From Bradyrhizobium arachidis (GTDB lineage Bacteria; Pseudomonadota; Alphaproteobacteria; Rhizobiales; Xanthobacteraceae), in NCBI RefSeq assembly GCF_024758505.1, contig NZ_CP077970.1, positions 8,618,001-8,682,000 of the forward strand: DNA of 64,000 bases, given 5' to 3'. Position numbers and translations under genes: made by a program. The notes under the pieces are model-generated. The model searched no databases. It saw only the letters and a list, made by a program, of their open reading frames with translations, and had not been told where the DNA came from. This document shows, piece by piece, positions 17,586-27,499 of the stretch. Numbering within the stretch: the stretch's first letter is position 1; every line of letters begins with the position of its first letter.

Positions 17586-18230
17586 CTACGCGTGCCCTGC
17601 CTCGTTCGACAGCATGCCGGGATCGATGCCGATCTTGCGCAGCGCGCGGGCGTACTTCTCCTCGACATCGTCGCCAAAAATCAGATCGGCGTCTGCGTCG
17701 CAATGCAGCCAGCCATTGCTCTGGATTTCGGTCTCGAGCTGCCCCGGTGCCCAGCCGGCGTAGCCGAGCGCGAGGATGGCGTGCTTCGGCCCGGAGCCGT
17801 TGGCGATCGCTTTGAGGATATCCACGGTTGCCGTGAGACAGACGCCGTCATCGATCCTGAGCGTCGCGTTTTCGATGAAGAAGTCGCTGGAATGCAGCAC
17901 GAAGCCGCGGCCGGTATCGACCGGGCCACCGCGCAGCACCTTCATGCTTTCGGCGTTTTCCGGAAGCTTGATCTGCGCGCCCTTCTTGATGATACCGAGT
18001 TGCATCAGCAATTCGGGAAAATCGATGCTACCCGCCGGATGATTGACGATGATCCCCATCGCGCCCTCGGCGGAATGGGCGCAGAGATAGATCACCGAGC
18101 GCTCGAAACGGGAATCGCCCATGACGGGCATCGCGATCAGCAGCCTGCCGTCGAGATAGCCGGCCGAAGTCGGGACCGCGGGGCCGGCCATTGCGGTGCT
18201 GTCGCCAGTCCTTTTACCTTCAGGAGCCAT
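17586..18230 (-). CDS. YqgE/AlgH family protein
   Basis: 214 aa. Typical YqgE signatures: [30 protein letters not shown] near the N-terminus, [25 protein letters not shown], and [17 protein letters not shown]. The family (DUF179) has a conserved fold and is often linked by context to RNase H-like resolvases or alginate control, but its function is not settled. Length is normal for the family with a slightly long N-terminus; a second ATG at 18191 is possible. Divergent from the DsbD-like gene, 160 bp apart. Confidence 0.93.
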   Translation of the reverse strand: MAPEGKRTGDSTAMAGPAVPTSAGYLDGRLLIAMPVMGDSRFERSVIYLCAHSAEGAMGIIVNHPAGSIDFPELLMQLGIIKKGAQIKLPENAESMKVLRGGPVDTGRGFVLHSSDFFIENATLRIDDGVCLTATVDILKAIANGSGPKHAILALGYAGWAPGQLETEIQSNGWLHCDADADLIFGDDVEEKYARALRKIGIDPGMLSNEAGHA

Positions 18231-18390
18231 GGTGAAGCACTCCGGTTTGCATTCCTATCCTGATGTCGGGCTGGGCGGCTGTCAAATCAAGGCTTGCCGG
18301 CGCGGATTTCCAAGCCTTCCTTTGATTTCGAAGGCATCCTTCACAAGCAATTCAATGGTTTGCTCCGGGGCGACCCTGTAAAGACGTGCC

Positions 18391-19230
18391 ATGTTCAGCA
18401 TAGTTCCCGCGCACGCCGCGATCGCTGTCGCCGCAACCCTGCTCGTGTCGGCGCAATCGACCATCGCCCACGCCGACGATTCCTCGCCCTGGCAGCGCGA
18501 CAGCCATTCCGCCGTCCGCCTTTTGGCGGGATCGCGTAGCGGCGCGGTCCTGCTCGGCGGGATCGCGTTCCAGCTCCAGCGCGGCTGGAAGACCTATTGG
18601 CGCACGCCGGGCGATTCCGGCGTTCCGCCGCGGTTCGACTTCTCGAAGTCGGACAATGTCGAGGCGGTGACCGTGCTCTGGCCGGCGCCGCTGAAATTCG
18701 ATGACGGCGCCGGCGGTCATTCGATCGGCTATCACGACCAGATCGTGCTGCCCTTGCGCATCGTCGCCAAGACCGCCGACAAGCCGGTGACGCTGCGCGC
18801 CGAGATCAACTATGCGGTTTGCGAAAAGCTCTGCATCCCCGTCGAGGCCAAGGCCGAGCTCGGTTTCAACAGCGTCGCCTCGACCGAAGACGCGGCATTG
18901 TTCGCGGCGCTCGACACCGTGCCCAAGCCGGCCAATATCGGCGATCCCAATCCGCTGACGATCCGCGACGTCAAGCGCGAGGGGGCTGGCAAGGTCGCGG
19001 TCGACGTGGTCACGCCTGATGCGCGCGACGTCAATCTGTTCGTGGAGGGTCCGACGCCCGATTGGGCGCTGCCGATCCCGACACCGCTCGAGCGCGGCGC
19101 GGCAGGCGTCAAACGCTTCATGTTCGATCTCGACGGCCTGCCGCCCGGCGCCAGGCCGGACGGCGCGGCGCTGAAGTTCACGCTGGTCGGCCCGGAGAAG
19201 TCCTACGAGTTCAATATCAATCTGGATTGA
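18391..19230 (+). CDS. Stand-alone DsbD alpha-domain (DsbD_N) protein, secreted
   Basis: 279 aa with a signal peptide ending HADDS. The body is the immunoglobulin-like N-terminal domain of DsbD/ScsB: WKTYWRTPGDSGVPPRFD, WPAPLKF, and the redox pair in YAVCEKLCIPVEA (C-x3-C). In DsbD this domain passes electrons to periplasmic thiol proteins, but here the membrane beta domain and the thioredoxin gamma domain are absent and no partner gene lies nearby. It may therefore work with a distant CcdA/DsbD-type membrane protein. Confidence 0.88.
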   Translation: MFSIVPAHAAIAVAATLLVSAQSTIAHADDSSPWQRDSHSAVRLLAGSRSGAVLLGGIAFQLQRGWKTYWRTPGDSGVPPRFDFSKSDNVEAVTVLWPAPLKFDDGAGGHSIGYHDQIVLPLRIVAKTADKPVTLRAEINYAVCEKLCIPVEAKAELGFNSVASTEDAALFAALDTVPKPANIGDPNPLTIRDVKREGAGKVAVDVVTPDARDVNLFVEGPTPDWALPIPTPLERGAAGVKRFMFDLDGLPPGARPDGAALKFTLVGPEKSYEFNINLD

Positions 19231-19238
19231 TTCTCGCT

Positions 19239-19391
19239 GTCGTCCCGGACCAGCACCGCACAGCGGCGCGCCGATCCGGGACCTATAGCCACAGGGATGG
19301 TGCGAGCTGGCGATCACGAGTCTTCGCCAAGCTTCTCCCTTGGGTTATGGGCCCTGGCCCCCCGTGCGCAATTGCGCACTAGGCCGGGGCG
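19239..19391. repeat. GTCGTCCCGG-type intergenic repeat
   Basis: Starts GTCGTCCCGGACCAGC, contains CCGATCCGGGACCTAT and later TGCGCAATTGCGCA, and ends CCGGGGCGAT. It shares its start with 17380 and its inner palindrome with 58282. The second arm is degraded. Confidence 0.75.
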
Positions 19392-19493
19392 ATGTCGGTG
19401 TGGCCGTAGCGGCCACCGTTTCTTAACGAATGGTTGCTAGGCCAGACCCTGCCGCATCGTGCGGGACGTGAGGGCAGCTTCGACGTGGCCGTG

Positions 19494-20858
19494 ATGGACG
19501 CACAAGGCGCAACGACGGAGCCTGTCGGGCTGATCGCGCGGCTGCGCGCGAAAATGGCGGGCGGCGGCGGAACGAGCGAGGCCTCGCTGACCCGGCGGCT
19601 CGCCGGCACCATCTTCATCATCCGCGTGATCAGCGCGGGCATGGCCTATCTCGCCCAGATCCTGCTCGCGCGCTGGATGGGCACCTCGGACTACGGCGTC
19701 TACGTCTATGTCTGGACCTGGGTGTTGCTGCTCGGCAGCATGATGGATTTTGGCATCTCGGCCTCCGCGCAAAAGATCATTCCGGAATATCGCACCAGCG
19801 GCGAGCACGCGCTCTTGCGCGGCTTTCTCTCGGGCAGCCGCTGGCTGACCTTCATCGTGTCGGCGCTGGTCTCGCTCGGGTTGGCCGGTATCGTCAGACT
19901 GCTGTCGCCGTGGATCGATCCCGCATCGGAGCTGCCGCTCTATATCGGCTGCATGACGCTGCCGGCTTTCGTCGTTGCGAATACCCAGGACGGCATCGCG
20001 CGCTCGCATGACTGGATGCAGCTCGGCCTGATGCCGCAATTCATCATCCGCCAGGCGCTGATCATCGGCATCACGGCCGCCGCCTTCGTGCTCGGCTTCC
20101 ATCTCGGCGCCACCGCCGCGATGGTCGCAAGCGCGGGTGCGGTGTGGATCGCGATGGCCGGACAGATGGTGGTGCTGAACCACAAGCTGTCGGGCCATAT
20201 CGAGGCGGGTCCGAAGGCCTACGACATCCGCGGCTGGCTTGCCGTCTCGCTGCCGATCCTGCTGGTCGAAAGCTTCTACCTGCTGCTGTCCTATACGGAC
20301 GTGCTGGTGCTGCAGCAGTTCCGCCCCTCCGACGAGGTCGGCGTCTATTTCGCCGTGGTCAAGACGCTGGCGCTGGTCTCGTTCATCCACTACGCGATGG
20401 CGGCGACGACGGCGCATCGCTTCGCCGAATACAACGCGCTCGGCGACAAGGCGCGGCTGTCGGCCTACGTGGCGCACGCCATCAACTGGACGTTCTGGCC
20501 GTCGCTGGCTGCGACGGTCGCGCTGCTCGCCGTCGGCAAGCCACTGCTCTGGCTGTTCGGGCCGCAATTCGTGGTTGGCTACGACATCATGTTCGTGGCC
20601 GCAATCGGCCTCGTGGTGCGTGCCGCGATCGGCCCGGTCGAGCGCCTCCTCAACATGCTCGGCCACCAGAAGATCTGCGCGCTGGCCTACGCGCTGGCAT
20701 TCGTCATGAACGTCATCCTGTGCATCGCGCTGGTGCCGCGTTTCGGTGGCCATGGTGCTGCCGCCGCAACCTCGATTTCGCTCGCATTCGAGACCGTGCT
20801 GCTGTTCTGGATCGTGCGGCAGCGGCTCGGCCTGCACGTGCTGGCGTTCGGGCGGTAG
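19494..20858 (+). CDS. Polysaccharide flippase-like membrane protein (MOP superfamily, Wzx-like)
   Basis: 454 aa from the ATG at 19494, with about 12-14 transmembrane segments through the whole length. The N-terminal pattern FIIRVISAGMAYLAQILLARWMG..YGVYVYVWTWVLLLGSMMDFG is typical of lipid-linked oligosaccharide flippases, as is the alternating helix layout with IGPVERLLNMLGHQK late in the protein. Two upstream in-frame starts (19434, GTG 19485) are possible; none has a strong ribosome site. No glycosyltransferases are adjacent, so the substrate is unknown. Confidence 0.82.
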   Translation: MDAQGATTEPVGLIARLRAKMAGGGGTSEASLTRRLAGTIFIIRVISAGMAYLAQILLARWMGTSDYGVYVYVWTWVLLLGSMMDFGISASAQKIIPEYRTSGEHALLRGFLSGSRWLTFIVSALVSLGLAGIVRLLSPWIDPASELPLYIGCMTLPAFVVANTQDGIARSHDWMQLGLMPQFIIRQALIIGITAAAFVLGFHLGATAAMVASAGAVWIAMAGQMVVLNHKLSGHIEAGPKAYDIRGWLAVSLPILLVESFYLLLSYTDVLVLQQFRPSDEVGVYFAVVKTLALVSFIHYAMAATTAHRFAEYNALGDKARLSAYVAHAINWTFWPSLAATVALLAVGKPLLWLFGPQFVVGYDIMFVAAIGLVVRAAIGPVERLLNMLGHQKICALAYALAFVMNVILCIALVPRFGGHGAAAATSISLAFETVLLFWIVRQRLGLHVLAFGR

Positions 20859-21048
20859 GCTGATCCGGGCCATCGGCGCTCCGCAAAACGCCTGTTTCGC
20901 CAAATCAAGTCGAGCAGGTCAATTCGGCTCCCGCATCTGATACGGCAGCACGATTTTTCTTATTTGGTCCAATCAGTTGCGACCCAGAGCAAGTTTATTC
21001 TACGTCATATTGCCTGACCAACGAGATAGACCTAGATTCCTCCCAGAC

Positions 21049-21873
21049 ATGATTGATCCGCTTTACGTCGCATCGGGCTTCGGCGTCGGCCTGCTTGTCG
21101 GAATGACGGGTGTCGGCGGCGGGTCGCTGATGACACCGCTGCTGATCCTGTTGTTCGGCGTGCACCCGTCGACGGCCGTGGGGACCGACCTTCTGTACGC
21201 CGCCGCCACCAAGGCGGGCGGCAGCGTCGTGCATAGCTGGTCCCGCAGCGTGCATTGGCCCGCCGTCGCACGGCTCGCCTGCGGCAGCCTCCCGGCGAGC
21301 GCGCTAACGCTGTTCGTGCTCTGGAAGCTCGACCTCAAGAGCGATACCGAGCGCAGCCTGGTCAATCTGGTGCTGTGCTTTGCGCTGGTCCTCACAGCGA
21401 CGTCGCTGATCTTTCGCAAGTCCATCATGGAGCGCTATCGCCGACGCCTGGAAGGCGTCGACGATCGCACTACGGCAATTGCAACCGTGATCACCGGAGC
21501 TGTGCTTGGCGTGCTGGTCTCGATTTCGTCGGTCGGCGCCGGTGCGGTCGGCGTGACCGTGCTGCTGCTGCTCTATCCCCGTCTGCCGATGGCGACCATC
21601 GTCGGCTCCGACATCGCGCATGCCGTGCCGCTGACGCTGGTGGCGGGGATCGGACACTGGGCGCTCGGCGATGTCGACTGGTCGCTGATGGGCGTGCTGC
21701 TAATGGGATCGCTGCCGGGCATCGTGATCGGCAGCTACAGCGCGACGCGCGTGCCGGAAACCGTGCTGCGGTTGACGCTTGCCAGCGTCCTCGTCGTGGT
21801 CGCCGGCAAGATTGCCTTTGCAGAGCTCAATCTGTCGTCGGTCATCGTGACGGCGCTGGCCTGGACGCATTGA
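21049..21873 (+). CDS. TauE/SafE family sulfite/organosulfonate exporter-like protein
   Basis: 274 aa with about 8 membrane helices arranged as two repeats. The signature GLLVGMTGVGGGSLMTPLLILLFG (split here over residues 12-36) and the second-half VSISSVGAGAVGVTVLLLLYP mark the family. Members export sulfite, sulfoacetate or other anions. The start at 21049 is in the region where homology begins; only a weak ribosome site precedes it. The cys locus a few kilobases downstream makes a sulfur role attractive, but that is only context. Confidence 0.88.
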   Translation: MIDPLYVASGFGVGLLVGMTGVGGGSLMTPLLILLFGVHPSTAVGTDLLYAAATKAGGSVVHSWSRSVHWPAVARLACGSLPASALTLFVLWKLDLKSDTERSLVNLVLCFALVLTATSLIFRKSIMERYRRRLEGVDDRTTAIATVITGAVLGVLVSISSVGAGAVGVTVLLLLYPRLPMATIVGSDIAHAVPLTLVAGIGHWALGDVDWSLMGVLLMGSLPGIVIGSYSATRVPETVLRLTLASVLVVVAGKIAFAELNLSSVIVTALAWTH

Positions 21874-21920
21874 GGCGGGAACGGCGGACGTCGTCCGCCA
21901 TTCCCTTGTCAAAACGCGGC

Positions 21921-22706
21921 CTACGCCGTCCAGCCGCCGTCGATCGAGAGGTTGGCCCCCGTGATCTGCGCGGCGTCGTCGCCGCACAGGAACAGGGCGA
22001 GGGCTGCGACCTGCTCCGAGGTGACGAATTCCTTGGTCGGCTGCGCGTCCAGCAGCACGTCGTTGATGACCTGCTCGCGGGTCAGGTTGCGCGCCTTCAT
22101 CGTGTCGGGGATCTGCTTCTCCACCAGCGGCGTCCAGACATAGCCCGGGCTGATGCAGTTGCAGGTGATCTTGTGGGTCGCAACTTCCAGCGCCACGGTC
22201 TTGGTGAGGCCGGCAATGCCGTGCTTGGCCGACACATAGGCCGACTTGAAGGGCGAGGCGACCAGCGAATGCGCCGAGGCCGTATTGATGATGCGGCCCC
22301 AGCCCTTCTTCTTCATGCCGGGCACCGCCGCGCGGATGGCGTGAAATGCCGAGGACAGGTTGATCGCGATGATCTGGTCCCACTTCTCGACCGGAAACTC
22401 CTCGATCGGCGAGACGAACTGGATGCCGGCATTGTTGACGAGGACGTCGACCGAGCCAAAGGTCTTTTCGCCGAGCGCGATCATCGCGGCGATCTCCGCC
22501 GGCTTGCTCATGTCGGCGGGCGAATAGATCGCCTTCACCTTGAAGTCGGACTCGATCGCCGCGCGCTCCTTCTCGATGTCGGCGGGCGCACCGAAACCGT
22601 TGATGACGACGTTGGCGCCGGCGGCGGCGAAGGCGCGCGCATAAGCGAGCCCGATACCGCTGGTCGAACCGGTCACGACGGCGTTCTTGCCTGACAGAGT
22701 ACCCAT
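21921..22706 (-). CDS. 3-Hydroxybutyrate dehydrogenase (SDR family)
   Basis: 261 aa. A close match to PHB-cycle D-3-hydroxybutyrate dehydrogenases: TGSTSGIGLAYARAFA, NNAGIQFVSPIEEFP, NTASAHSLVASPFKSAYVSAKHG (Ser, Tyr, Lys), CNCISPGYVWTPLVEKQIPD, and SIDGGWTA. It oxidises 3-hydroxybutyrate to acetoacetate with NAD+. AGGAGCG precedes the ATG. The patatin gene stops 1 bp before this gene starts, so they form an operon, which fits lipid or polyhydroxybutyrate mobilisation. Confidence 0.92.
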   Translation of the reverse strand: MGTLSGKNAVVTGSTSGIGLAYARAFAAAGANVVINGFGAPADIEKERAAIESDFKVKAIYSPADMSKPAEIAAMIALGEKTFGSVDVLVNNAGIQFVSPIEEFPVEKWDQIIAINLSSAFHAIRAAVPGMKKKGWGRIINTASAHSLVASPFKSAYVSAKHGIAGLTKTVALEVATHKITCNCISPGYVWTPLVEKQIPDTMKARNLTREQVINDVLLDAQPTKEFVTSEQVAALALFLCGDDAAQITGANLSIDGGWTA

Positions 22707-22707
22707 T

Positions 22708-23889
22708 TCATTCGCTCCTGGTTGAGGCCGGGGGCGCGGTGACGTCCCCCGTGAGATCGTAAGTCACCATGGTCTCGCCGGATTGCGGCCGCTCGAGCCA
22801 ATCCTTGTGGCGCATCGACAGATGCACGTCGCGCACGCCGGCTTCCCAATGCTCGACCATGGCGAGGTGAGAAAAGTCGTAGTCCTTGGACGAGGATTCG
22901 TAGTTCTTGCTGCGATAGATCAGGTGCACCACCGTGACAGTGCTTTCGCGCGCCGCCTTGGCGAGGAATTCGACGTCGGGATCGTTCTTCAGGTAATCCG
23001 GCAATTTGCTGATCAGGTCGCGCACGGCCCTGCGGGCATTGTGCAACTGCTTGTTCTTGTCCGTGTTCATCCGCGTCCGGCTGGAAAAGCGGATGTCCTT
23101 CTCACGCTCGGCGGCCTCGAGCAGCGAGGTCGGCAAGTCGCCGCGCGCCGAAAACAGGTCGACCTGGAAGATCAGCATGTCGCGATCGACCTCGGCATCG
23201 AGCACGTAGTCGAGCGGCGTGTTCGAGGCGATGCCGCCATCCCAATAGTGCTCACCGTCGATAATGACGGAGGGAAAGCCCGGCGGCAGCGCACCGGAAG
23301 CCATGATGTGCTCGGGGCCGATCTTCTTACCGAGCTTCTTGAACTCATAATTGTCGAAATATTTGAAGTTGCCCGAGGTGACGCTGACCGCTCCGACGGA
23401 CAGGCGCGTCTTCAGATCGTTGATGCGATCGAAATCGACCAGTCGCTCCAGCGTCCTCTTCAACGGCGTGGTGTCGTAATAGCTTTCCGCCTCCGGATGG
23501 CCGGGCGGCCACAACGGCGCGGGCGGGACACGCGGGACGAAGAAGCCCGGCACACCGAAGGTCGCGATCAGCGCGGCGCTCGTAGAGTTGAACAGCTCGC
23601 GGCTCTGATCGCTCTTTCCGATCGGCTTCCACGGCACCGGCGCCGCGACCATCTCCCAAAACTCCTTCAGCCGCTTGACGCGGGTGTGACCCTCATTTCC
23701 CGCAATGATGGCCGCATTGACGGCGCCGATCGAGATGCCGGCGACCCAATCCGGATCGAAGCCGAAATGACACAAGGACTGGAACGCGCCGGCCTGATAG
23801 GAGCCGAGCGCGCCGCCGCCCTGGAGCACCAGGACGCGCTGCGCATTGGCGGGGATTCTGCTCGATGCCGGCCCGGAATGATCGGTCAT
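22708..23889 (-). CDS. Patatin-like phospholipase/esterase with DUF3734-type C-terminus
   Basis: 393 aa. Catalytic features: oxyanion loop LQGGGALGSYQAGA (about 22-35), nucleophile elbow GISIG (about 50-54, G-x-S-x-G), and the DGG dyad motif WDGGIASNTPL (about 210). The C-terminal region after about 280 resembles DUF3734. The family hydrolyses acyl esters of lipids; no signal peptide is present, so it acts in the cytosol or at the membrane. First gene of a two-gene operon with 3-hydroxybutyrate dehydrogenase, suggesting a role in releasing hydroxyacyl units. Substrate is inferred, not shown. Confidence 0.9.
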   Translation of the reverse strand: MTDHSGPASSRIPANAQRVLVLQGGGALGSYQAGAFQSLCHFGFDPDWVAGISIGAVNAAIIAGNEGHTRVKRLKEFWEMVAAPVPWKPIGKSDQSRELFNSTSAALIATFGVPGFFVPRVPPAPLWPPGHPEAESYYDTTPLKRTLERLVDFDRINDLKTRLSVGAVSVTSGNFKYFDNYEFKKLGKKIGPEHIMASGALPPGFPSVIIDGEHYWDGGIASNTPLDYVLDAEVDRDMLIFQVDLFSARGDLPTSLLEAAEREKDIRFSSRTRMNTDKNKQLHNARRAVRDLISKLPDYLKNDPDVEFLAKAARESTVTVVHLIYRSKNYESSSKDYDFSHLAMVEHWEAGVRDVHLSMRHKDWLERPQSGETMVTYDLTGDVTAPPASTRSE

Positions 23890-23979
23890 GGGGATCAGTC
23901 AAATGTATCGTTAGGAAATGGCGCGCCACCGTGGCGTCAGTTCACCACGGCGTCAATGCATCCGGAGATCAAGACTGGC

Positions 23980-24483
23980 TTATCGGGGGTCCGTTGACGC
24001 CAAAATCATCGTCCAGAACACCTTGTATTTGGTGCCCGGAGCATAGCCCGCCGCGATGCCCAATTTTGTGACACCGCTCTTGAGCATATTGGCCCGGTGC
24101 GGGGGCGAGTCGCGCCAGCCGGAAAACGCTTCCGCCAGCGTGTGATAGCCGGCCGAGACGTTCTCGACCGCGACGGTGGCCGGATAGCCGCCGGTGTTGA
24201 GGCGCTTGGCCAGCGGCGCACGGACGTCGTGGTCCATCTTGTTGGCGGCGGCCATTGCCTGCGACTGGGATTCCGCCAGTTTCATCAGATCGGGATCGAC
24301 GATGACGGTGCCGAGCCCGTTATTCTGGCGGTATTGGGAGATCATCACGGCGGCGGCCTGCGCATCGAGCCGCGCGCCGGGAGCAGCCATGTCCGTGTAC
24401 ATGGACGGTTGCTGGACCGGCGTTTCAGTGCCCGCGCAGCCGGCGAGAAGCAAAGTGATGAGAATTGCGGCCGCGGCGCGCAT
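23980..24483 (-). CDS. CAP/SCP-domain lipoprotein
   Basis: 167 aa. The signal peptide ends in lipobox LLAGC, so the mature protein is a lipoprotein. The CAP domain shows its histidine sites in KMDHDVRAPLAKRL and its SGWRDSPPHRANMLKSGVTKLGIAAGY block (the S-x-x-H-x-x-N-M-L signature). The family is widespread and its bacterial members have mostly unknown functions. Monocistronic, with a palindromic repeat upstream separating it from the cys transporter genes. Confidence 0.9.
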   Translation of the reverse strand: MRAAAAILITLLLAGCAGTETPVQQPSMYTDMAAPGARLDAQAAAVMISQYRQNNGLGTVIVDPDLMKLAESQSQAMAAANKMDHDVRAPLAKRLNTGGYPATVAVENVSAGYHTLAEAFSGWRDSPPHRANMLKSGVTKLGIAAGYAPGTKYKVFWTMILASTDPR

Positions 24484-24559
24484 GAATCAGCCCCCAGGAG
24501 ACGGGCCGTTGTTGCATACCAACCGTGGCTGAAAGGTGAATTTTACGGAAATTTGGTCC

Positions 24560-24677
24560 GTCATTCCGGGGCGATGCGACGGGACCGCGCAAAGCGCGGC
24601 CCGGAGCATCGAACCCGGAATCTCGCGCCACAATCTCGAGATTCCGGGTCTGGTCCTTCGGACCATCCCGGAATGAC
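24560..24677. repeat. GTCATTCCGGG-type intergenic inverted repeat
   Basis: Begins GTCATTCCGGGGCG at 24560 and ends CCCGGAATGAC at 24677. Internal hairpins CCGCGC/GCGCGG and CGGAATCTCG/CGAGATTCCG are visible. A related copy with the same ends lies at 56502-56627. It separates the CAP lipoprotein gene from cysA. Confidence 0.85.
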
Positions 24678-24684
24678 GGGATCC

Positions 24685-25719
24685 CTAGCCCGCAAATATC
24701 CGGTAGCGGCGCGGCTCCAGCCCGACACGATCGCCGGAACGCAGTTCCCTGTCACGGGGCGCGTCGATCTCGATGGTCTCGCCGCCGAACAGCGCGACCT
24801 CGGCGCGCTGCACGGGGCCAAAAGTCCGCACATGCTGCACGGCGCCTTCGAAGGCGCCGCTGCCGGGCGGGCCGACCAGCATGTCGTGTCGCCGCACGAA
24901 CAGCTTTGACGCGCCAGGCGACAGCCCGTCGGCCGCGAGAGCCAGCGGCCGGTCGCCGAGCCGGACTGCACCATCGGCGACATCAACCGGCAGCACGATG
25001 GATTCGCCGATGAAGCCGTGCACGAAAGCGGTGGCGGGATTGTCGTAGACGTCATCGGGCGAGCCGATCTGCTCGATCTTGCCCTTGTCCATCACCACGA
25101 CGCGGTTGGCGACTTCCAGCGCCTCCTCCTGGTCGTGGGTGACGAAGATCGAGGTGACGCTGATCTCATGATGCAGAGAGCGCAGCCATTTCCGCAGCTC
25201 TTTTCGCACTTTCGCGTCGAGCGCGCCAAAGGGTTCGTCGAGCAAGAGGATGCGCGGCTCGATCGCGAGCGCGCGGGCCAGCGCAATGCGCTGGCGCTGG
25301 CCGCCGGAGAGCTGGCTCGGATAGCGGTCGGCGAGCCAGTCGAGCTGCACGAGGTCGAGCAGCTCCTTCACCCGCGCGCGGATCGCGGCCTCGTCCTTGC
25401 GAACGGCGCGCGGCTGCACGCGCAGGCCGAAGGCGACGTTCTCGAACACCGTCATGTGGCGGAACAGCGCGTAGTGCTGGAACACGAAGCCGACATGGCG
25501 CTCGCCCGCGCCCCGCGCCAGCGCGTCCTCGCCGTTGAAGAAGACCTCGCCGGAATCGGGCCAGTCGAGGCCGGCGATGATCCGCAGCAGCGTGGTCTTG
25601 CCCGAGCCGGATGGGCCGAGCAGCGCCACGAGCTCGCCATTGTCGACCTTGAGGTCGACGCCGTCGAGCGCGGCAAAGGTGCCGAACTTCTTGACGAGAT
25701 TCTTGACTTCAATGGTCAC
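24685..25719 (-). CDS. cysA: Sulfate/thiosulfate ABC transporter ATP-binding protein
   Basis: 344 aa. Walker [15 protein letters not shown] (about 36-49), Q-loop FVFQHYALF, signature [15 protein letters not shown], Walker [13 protein letters not shown], and H-loop [10 protein letters not shown], then a C-terminal TOBE-like regulatory domain (about 235-344). It powers import of sulfate through CysT-CysW. The start overlaps the end of cysW by 11 bp, showing translational coupling. Last gene of the minus-strand sulfate transport operon. Confidence 0.95.
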   Translation of the reverse strand: MTIEVKNLVKKFGTFAALDGVDLKVDNGELVALLGPSGSGKTTLLRIIAGLDWPDSGEVFFNGEDALARGAGERHVGFVFQHYALFRHMTVFENVAFGLRVQPRAVRKDEAAIRARVKELLDLVQLDWLADRYPSQLSGGQRQRIALARALAIEPRILLLDEPFGALDAKVRKELRKWLRSLHHEISVTSIFVTHDQEEALEVANRVVVMDKGKIEQIGSPDDVYDNPATAFVHGFIGESIVLPVDVADGAVRLGDRPLALAADGLSPGASKLFVRRHDMLVGPPGSGAFEGAVQHVRTFGPVQRAEVALFGGETIEIDAPRDRELRSGDRVGLEPRRYRIFAG

Positions 25720-26614
25720 GGGGTTCGTGTCCTTCGTCCAGATGACGTTCGAGAACGGTTTTGGCGATCAGCGTGATCAGCGCCAGCATCGCGAGCAGCG
25801 AGGCGATCGCGAAGGCCGCGACGAACTGATATTCGTTGTAGAGGATCTCGACCAGCAGCGGCATCGTGTTGGTCTCGCCGCGGATGTGGCCGGAGACGAC
25901 GGAGACTGCGCCGAACTCGCCCATCGCGCGCGCATTGCAGAGCAGGACGCCGTAGAGCACGCCCCATTTGATGTTGGGCAGCGTGACGCGGAAGAAGGTT
26001 TGCAGGCCGGAGGCGCCGAGCGAGATCGCGGCCTCCTCCTCCTGTGTGCCCTGCTCCTGCATCAGCGGGATCAGCGCGCGCGCCACGAACGGGAAGGTCA
26101 CGAAGGTGGTCGCCAGCGCAATGCCGGGCACCGCGAACAGGATCTGGATGTCGTGCTCGCGCAGCCACGAGCCGAAATAGCCCTGAGCGCCGAACAGCAG
26201 CACGAAGACGAGGCCGGAGATCACCGGGCTCACCGAGAACGGCAGGTCGATCAGCGTGATCAGGAACGTCTTGCCCCTGAACTCGAACTTTGCGATCGCC
26301 CAGGCCGCGACGAGGCCGAAGACGAGATTGAGACCGACCGAGATCGCCGCCACCAGCAGCGTCAGCCGGATCGCGGCCAGCGCTTCCGGCTCCGACAGCG
26401 CGGCGAGATAGGCCAAAATGCCCTTGGAGAAGGCCTGCGCGAATACCACGACCAGCGGCAGCACCACGAACACGCTGAGGAACAGGATCGCGAGCGAGAT
26501 GATGGCGATGCGGACCGCCGGAGGCTCGGTACGGAGGTTCCTTCTTGCGGCCTCCGCATGCGCGCGCGCCTCGGGCGAGGCAAGGGCGACGGTATCGGTC
26601 AATTGCATCGTCAT
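25709..26614 (-). CDS. cysW: Sulfate ABC transporter permease CysW
   Basis: 301 aa from the ATG at 26614 (GAGGG upstream); an upstream in-frame extension to 26728 overlaps cysT and has no homology. Six membrane helices and the permease EAA-type loop [23 protein letters not shown] typical of Cys[27 protein letters not shown] is a family-specific periplasmic stretch. Forms the channel with CysT. Gap to cysT 10 bp, overlap with cysA 11 bp. Confidence 0.95.
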   Translation of the reverse strand: MTMQLTDTVALASPEARAHAEAARRNLRTEPPAVRIAIISLAILFLSVFVVLPLVVVFAQAFSKGILAYLAALSEPEALAAIRLTLLVAAISVGLNLVFGLVAAWAIAKFEFRGKTFLITLIDLPFSVSPVISGLVFVLLFGAQGYFGSWLREHDIQILFAVPGIALATTFVTFPFVARALIPLMQEQGTQEEEAAISLGASGLQTFFRVTLPNIKWGVLYGVLLCNARAMGEFGAVSVVSGHIRGETNTMPLLVEILYNEYQFVAAFAIASLLAMLALITLIAKTVLERHLDEGHEPRDH

Positions 26615-26624
26615 CGCGCAACCC

Positions 26625-27461
26625 TCATTGTGCGGGCACCCGGTCCCGCGCCCAGCGCTGTAACCGGTTGACGGCGAAGATGATGACGAAGGATACGACC
26701 AGCATGACGACCGCAATTGCGGTCGCATCGGCGTAGCGGAATTCGGACAGCCGGATCACGATCAGGAGCGGCGCGATCTCGGACACGTTCGGCAGATTGC
26801 CGGCGATGAAGATCACCGAGCCGTATTCCCCGACCGCGCGCGCAAAGGCGAGCGCAAGTCCCGTGAGCAGCGCTGGCGCCAGGCTCGGCAGGATGACGCG
26901 CGTGATGGTTTGCCAGCGGCTCGCGCCAAGGCTTCCGGCCGCCTCCTCGATCTCAGGATCGAGGTCCTGCAACACCGGCTGCACGGTGCGCACGACGAAG
27001 GGGATGCCGATGAAGATCATGGCAACGAAGATACCGACCGGCGTGAAGGCGACCTTGATGCCGAGCGCCGCAAGCGGCGCCCCCAGCCAGCCCTTTTCGG
27101 CAAACAGCGACGTCAGCGCAACGCCGGCTACCGCGGTGGGCAGAGCAAAGGGCACGTCGACGATGGCATCGAATATCCGCCGGCCTGGGAAGCGATAGCG
27201 CACCAGCGCCCAGACGATGATGCTGCCCATCACGAGGTTGACGCAGGCGGCCGCAAAGGCGAGCCCGAAGGAGACCCGCAGAGCATTCAGCGTCCGGCGG
27301 CTGGAGAGGATGTTCCAGAACTGCTCAGGGCTAAGCTCGAGCGAGCGCAGGAAGAGACCGGCCAGCGGAATCAGGATGATGATCGACAGCCAGGTGAGCG
27401 TCAGTCCCATCGTGAGACCGAAGCCCGGCAATGTCCGGCGTCGTACTGCGATTGCGCTCAC
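26625..27461 (-). CDS. cysT: Sulfate ABC transporter permease CysT
   Basis: 278 aa, also called cysU. Six membrane helices, with ELSPEQFWNILSSRRTLNAL in the first periplasmic loop, DVPFALPTAVAGVAL, and the EAA loop IEEAAGSLGASRWQTITRVILPSL. The family-specific GEYGSVIFIAGNLP follows. It partners CysW. The gene lies 38 bp downstream of the binding-protein gene in the same operon. Confidence 0.95.
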   Translation of the reverse strand: MSAIAVRRRTLPGFGLTMGLTLTWLSIIILIPLAGLFLRSLELSPEQFWNILSSRRTLNALRVSFGLAFAAACVNLVMGSIIVWALVRYRFPGRRIFDAIVDVPFALPTAVAGVALTSLFAEKGWLGAPLAALGIKVAFTPVGIFVAMIFIGIPFVVRTVQPVLQDLDPEIEEAAGSLGASRWQTITRVILPSLAPALLTGLALAFARAVGEYGSVIFIAGNLPNVSEIAPLLIVIRLSEFRYADATAIAVVMLVVSFVIIFAVNRLQRWARDRVPAQ

Positions 27462-27499
27462 CAGGCCCCCTGCTTCAGCCCTCCAAAAACGGCGCCCGA

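Noticed and set aside
25709..26728. Longer cysW from 26728
   Set aside because: The extension overlaps cysT; the ATG at 26614 with GAGGG fits spacing and homology.
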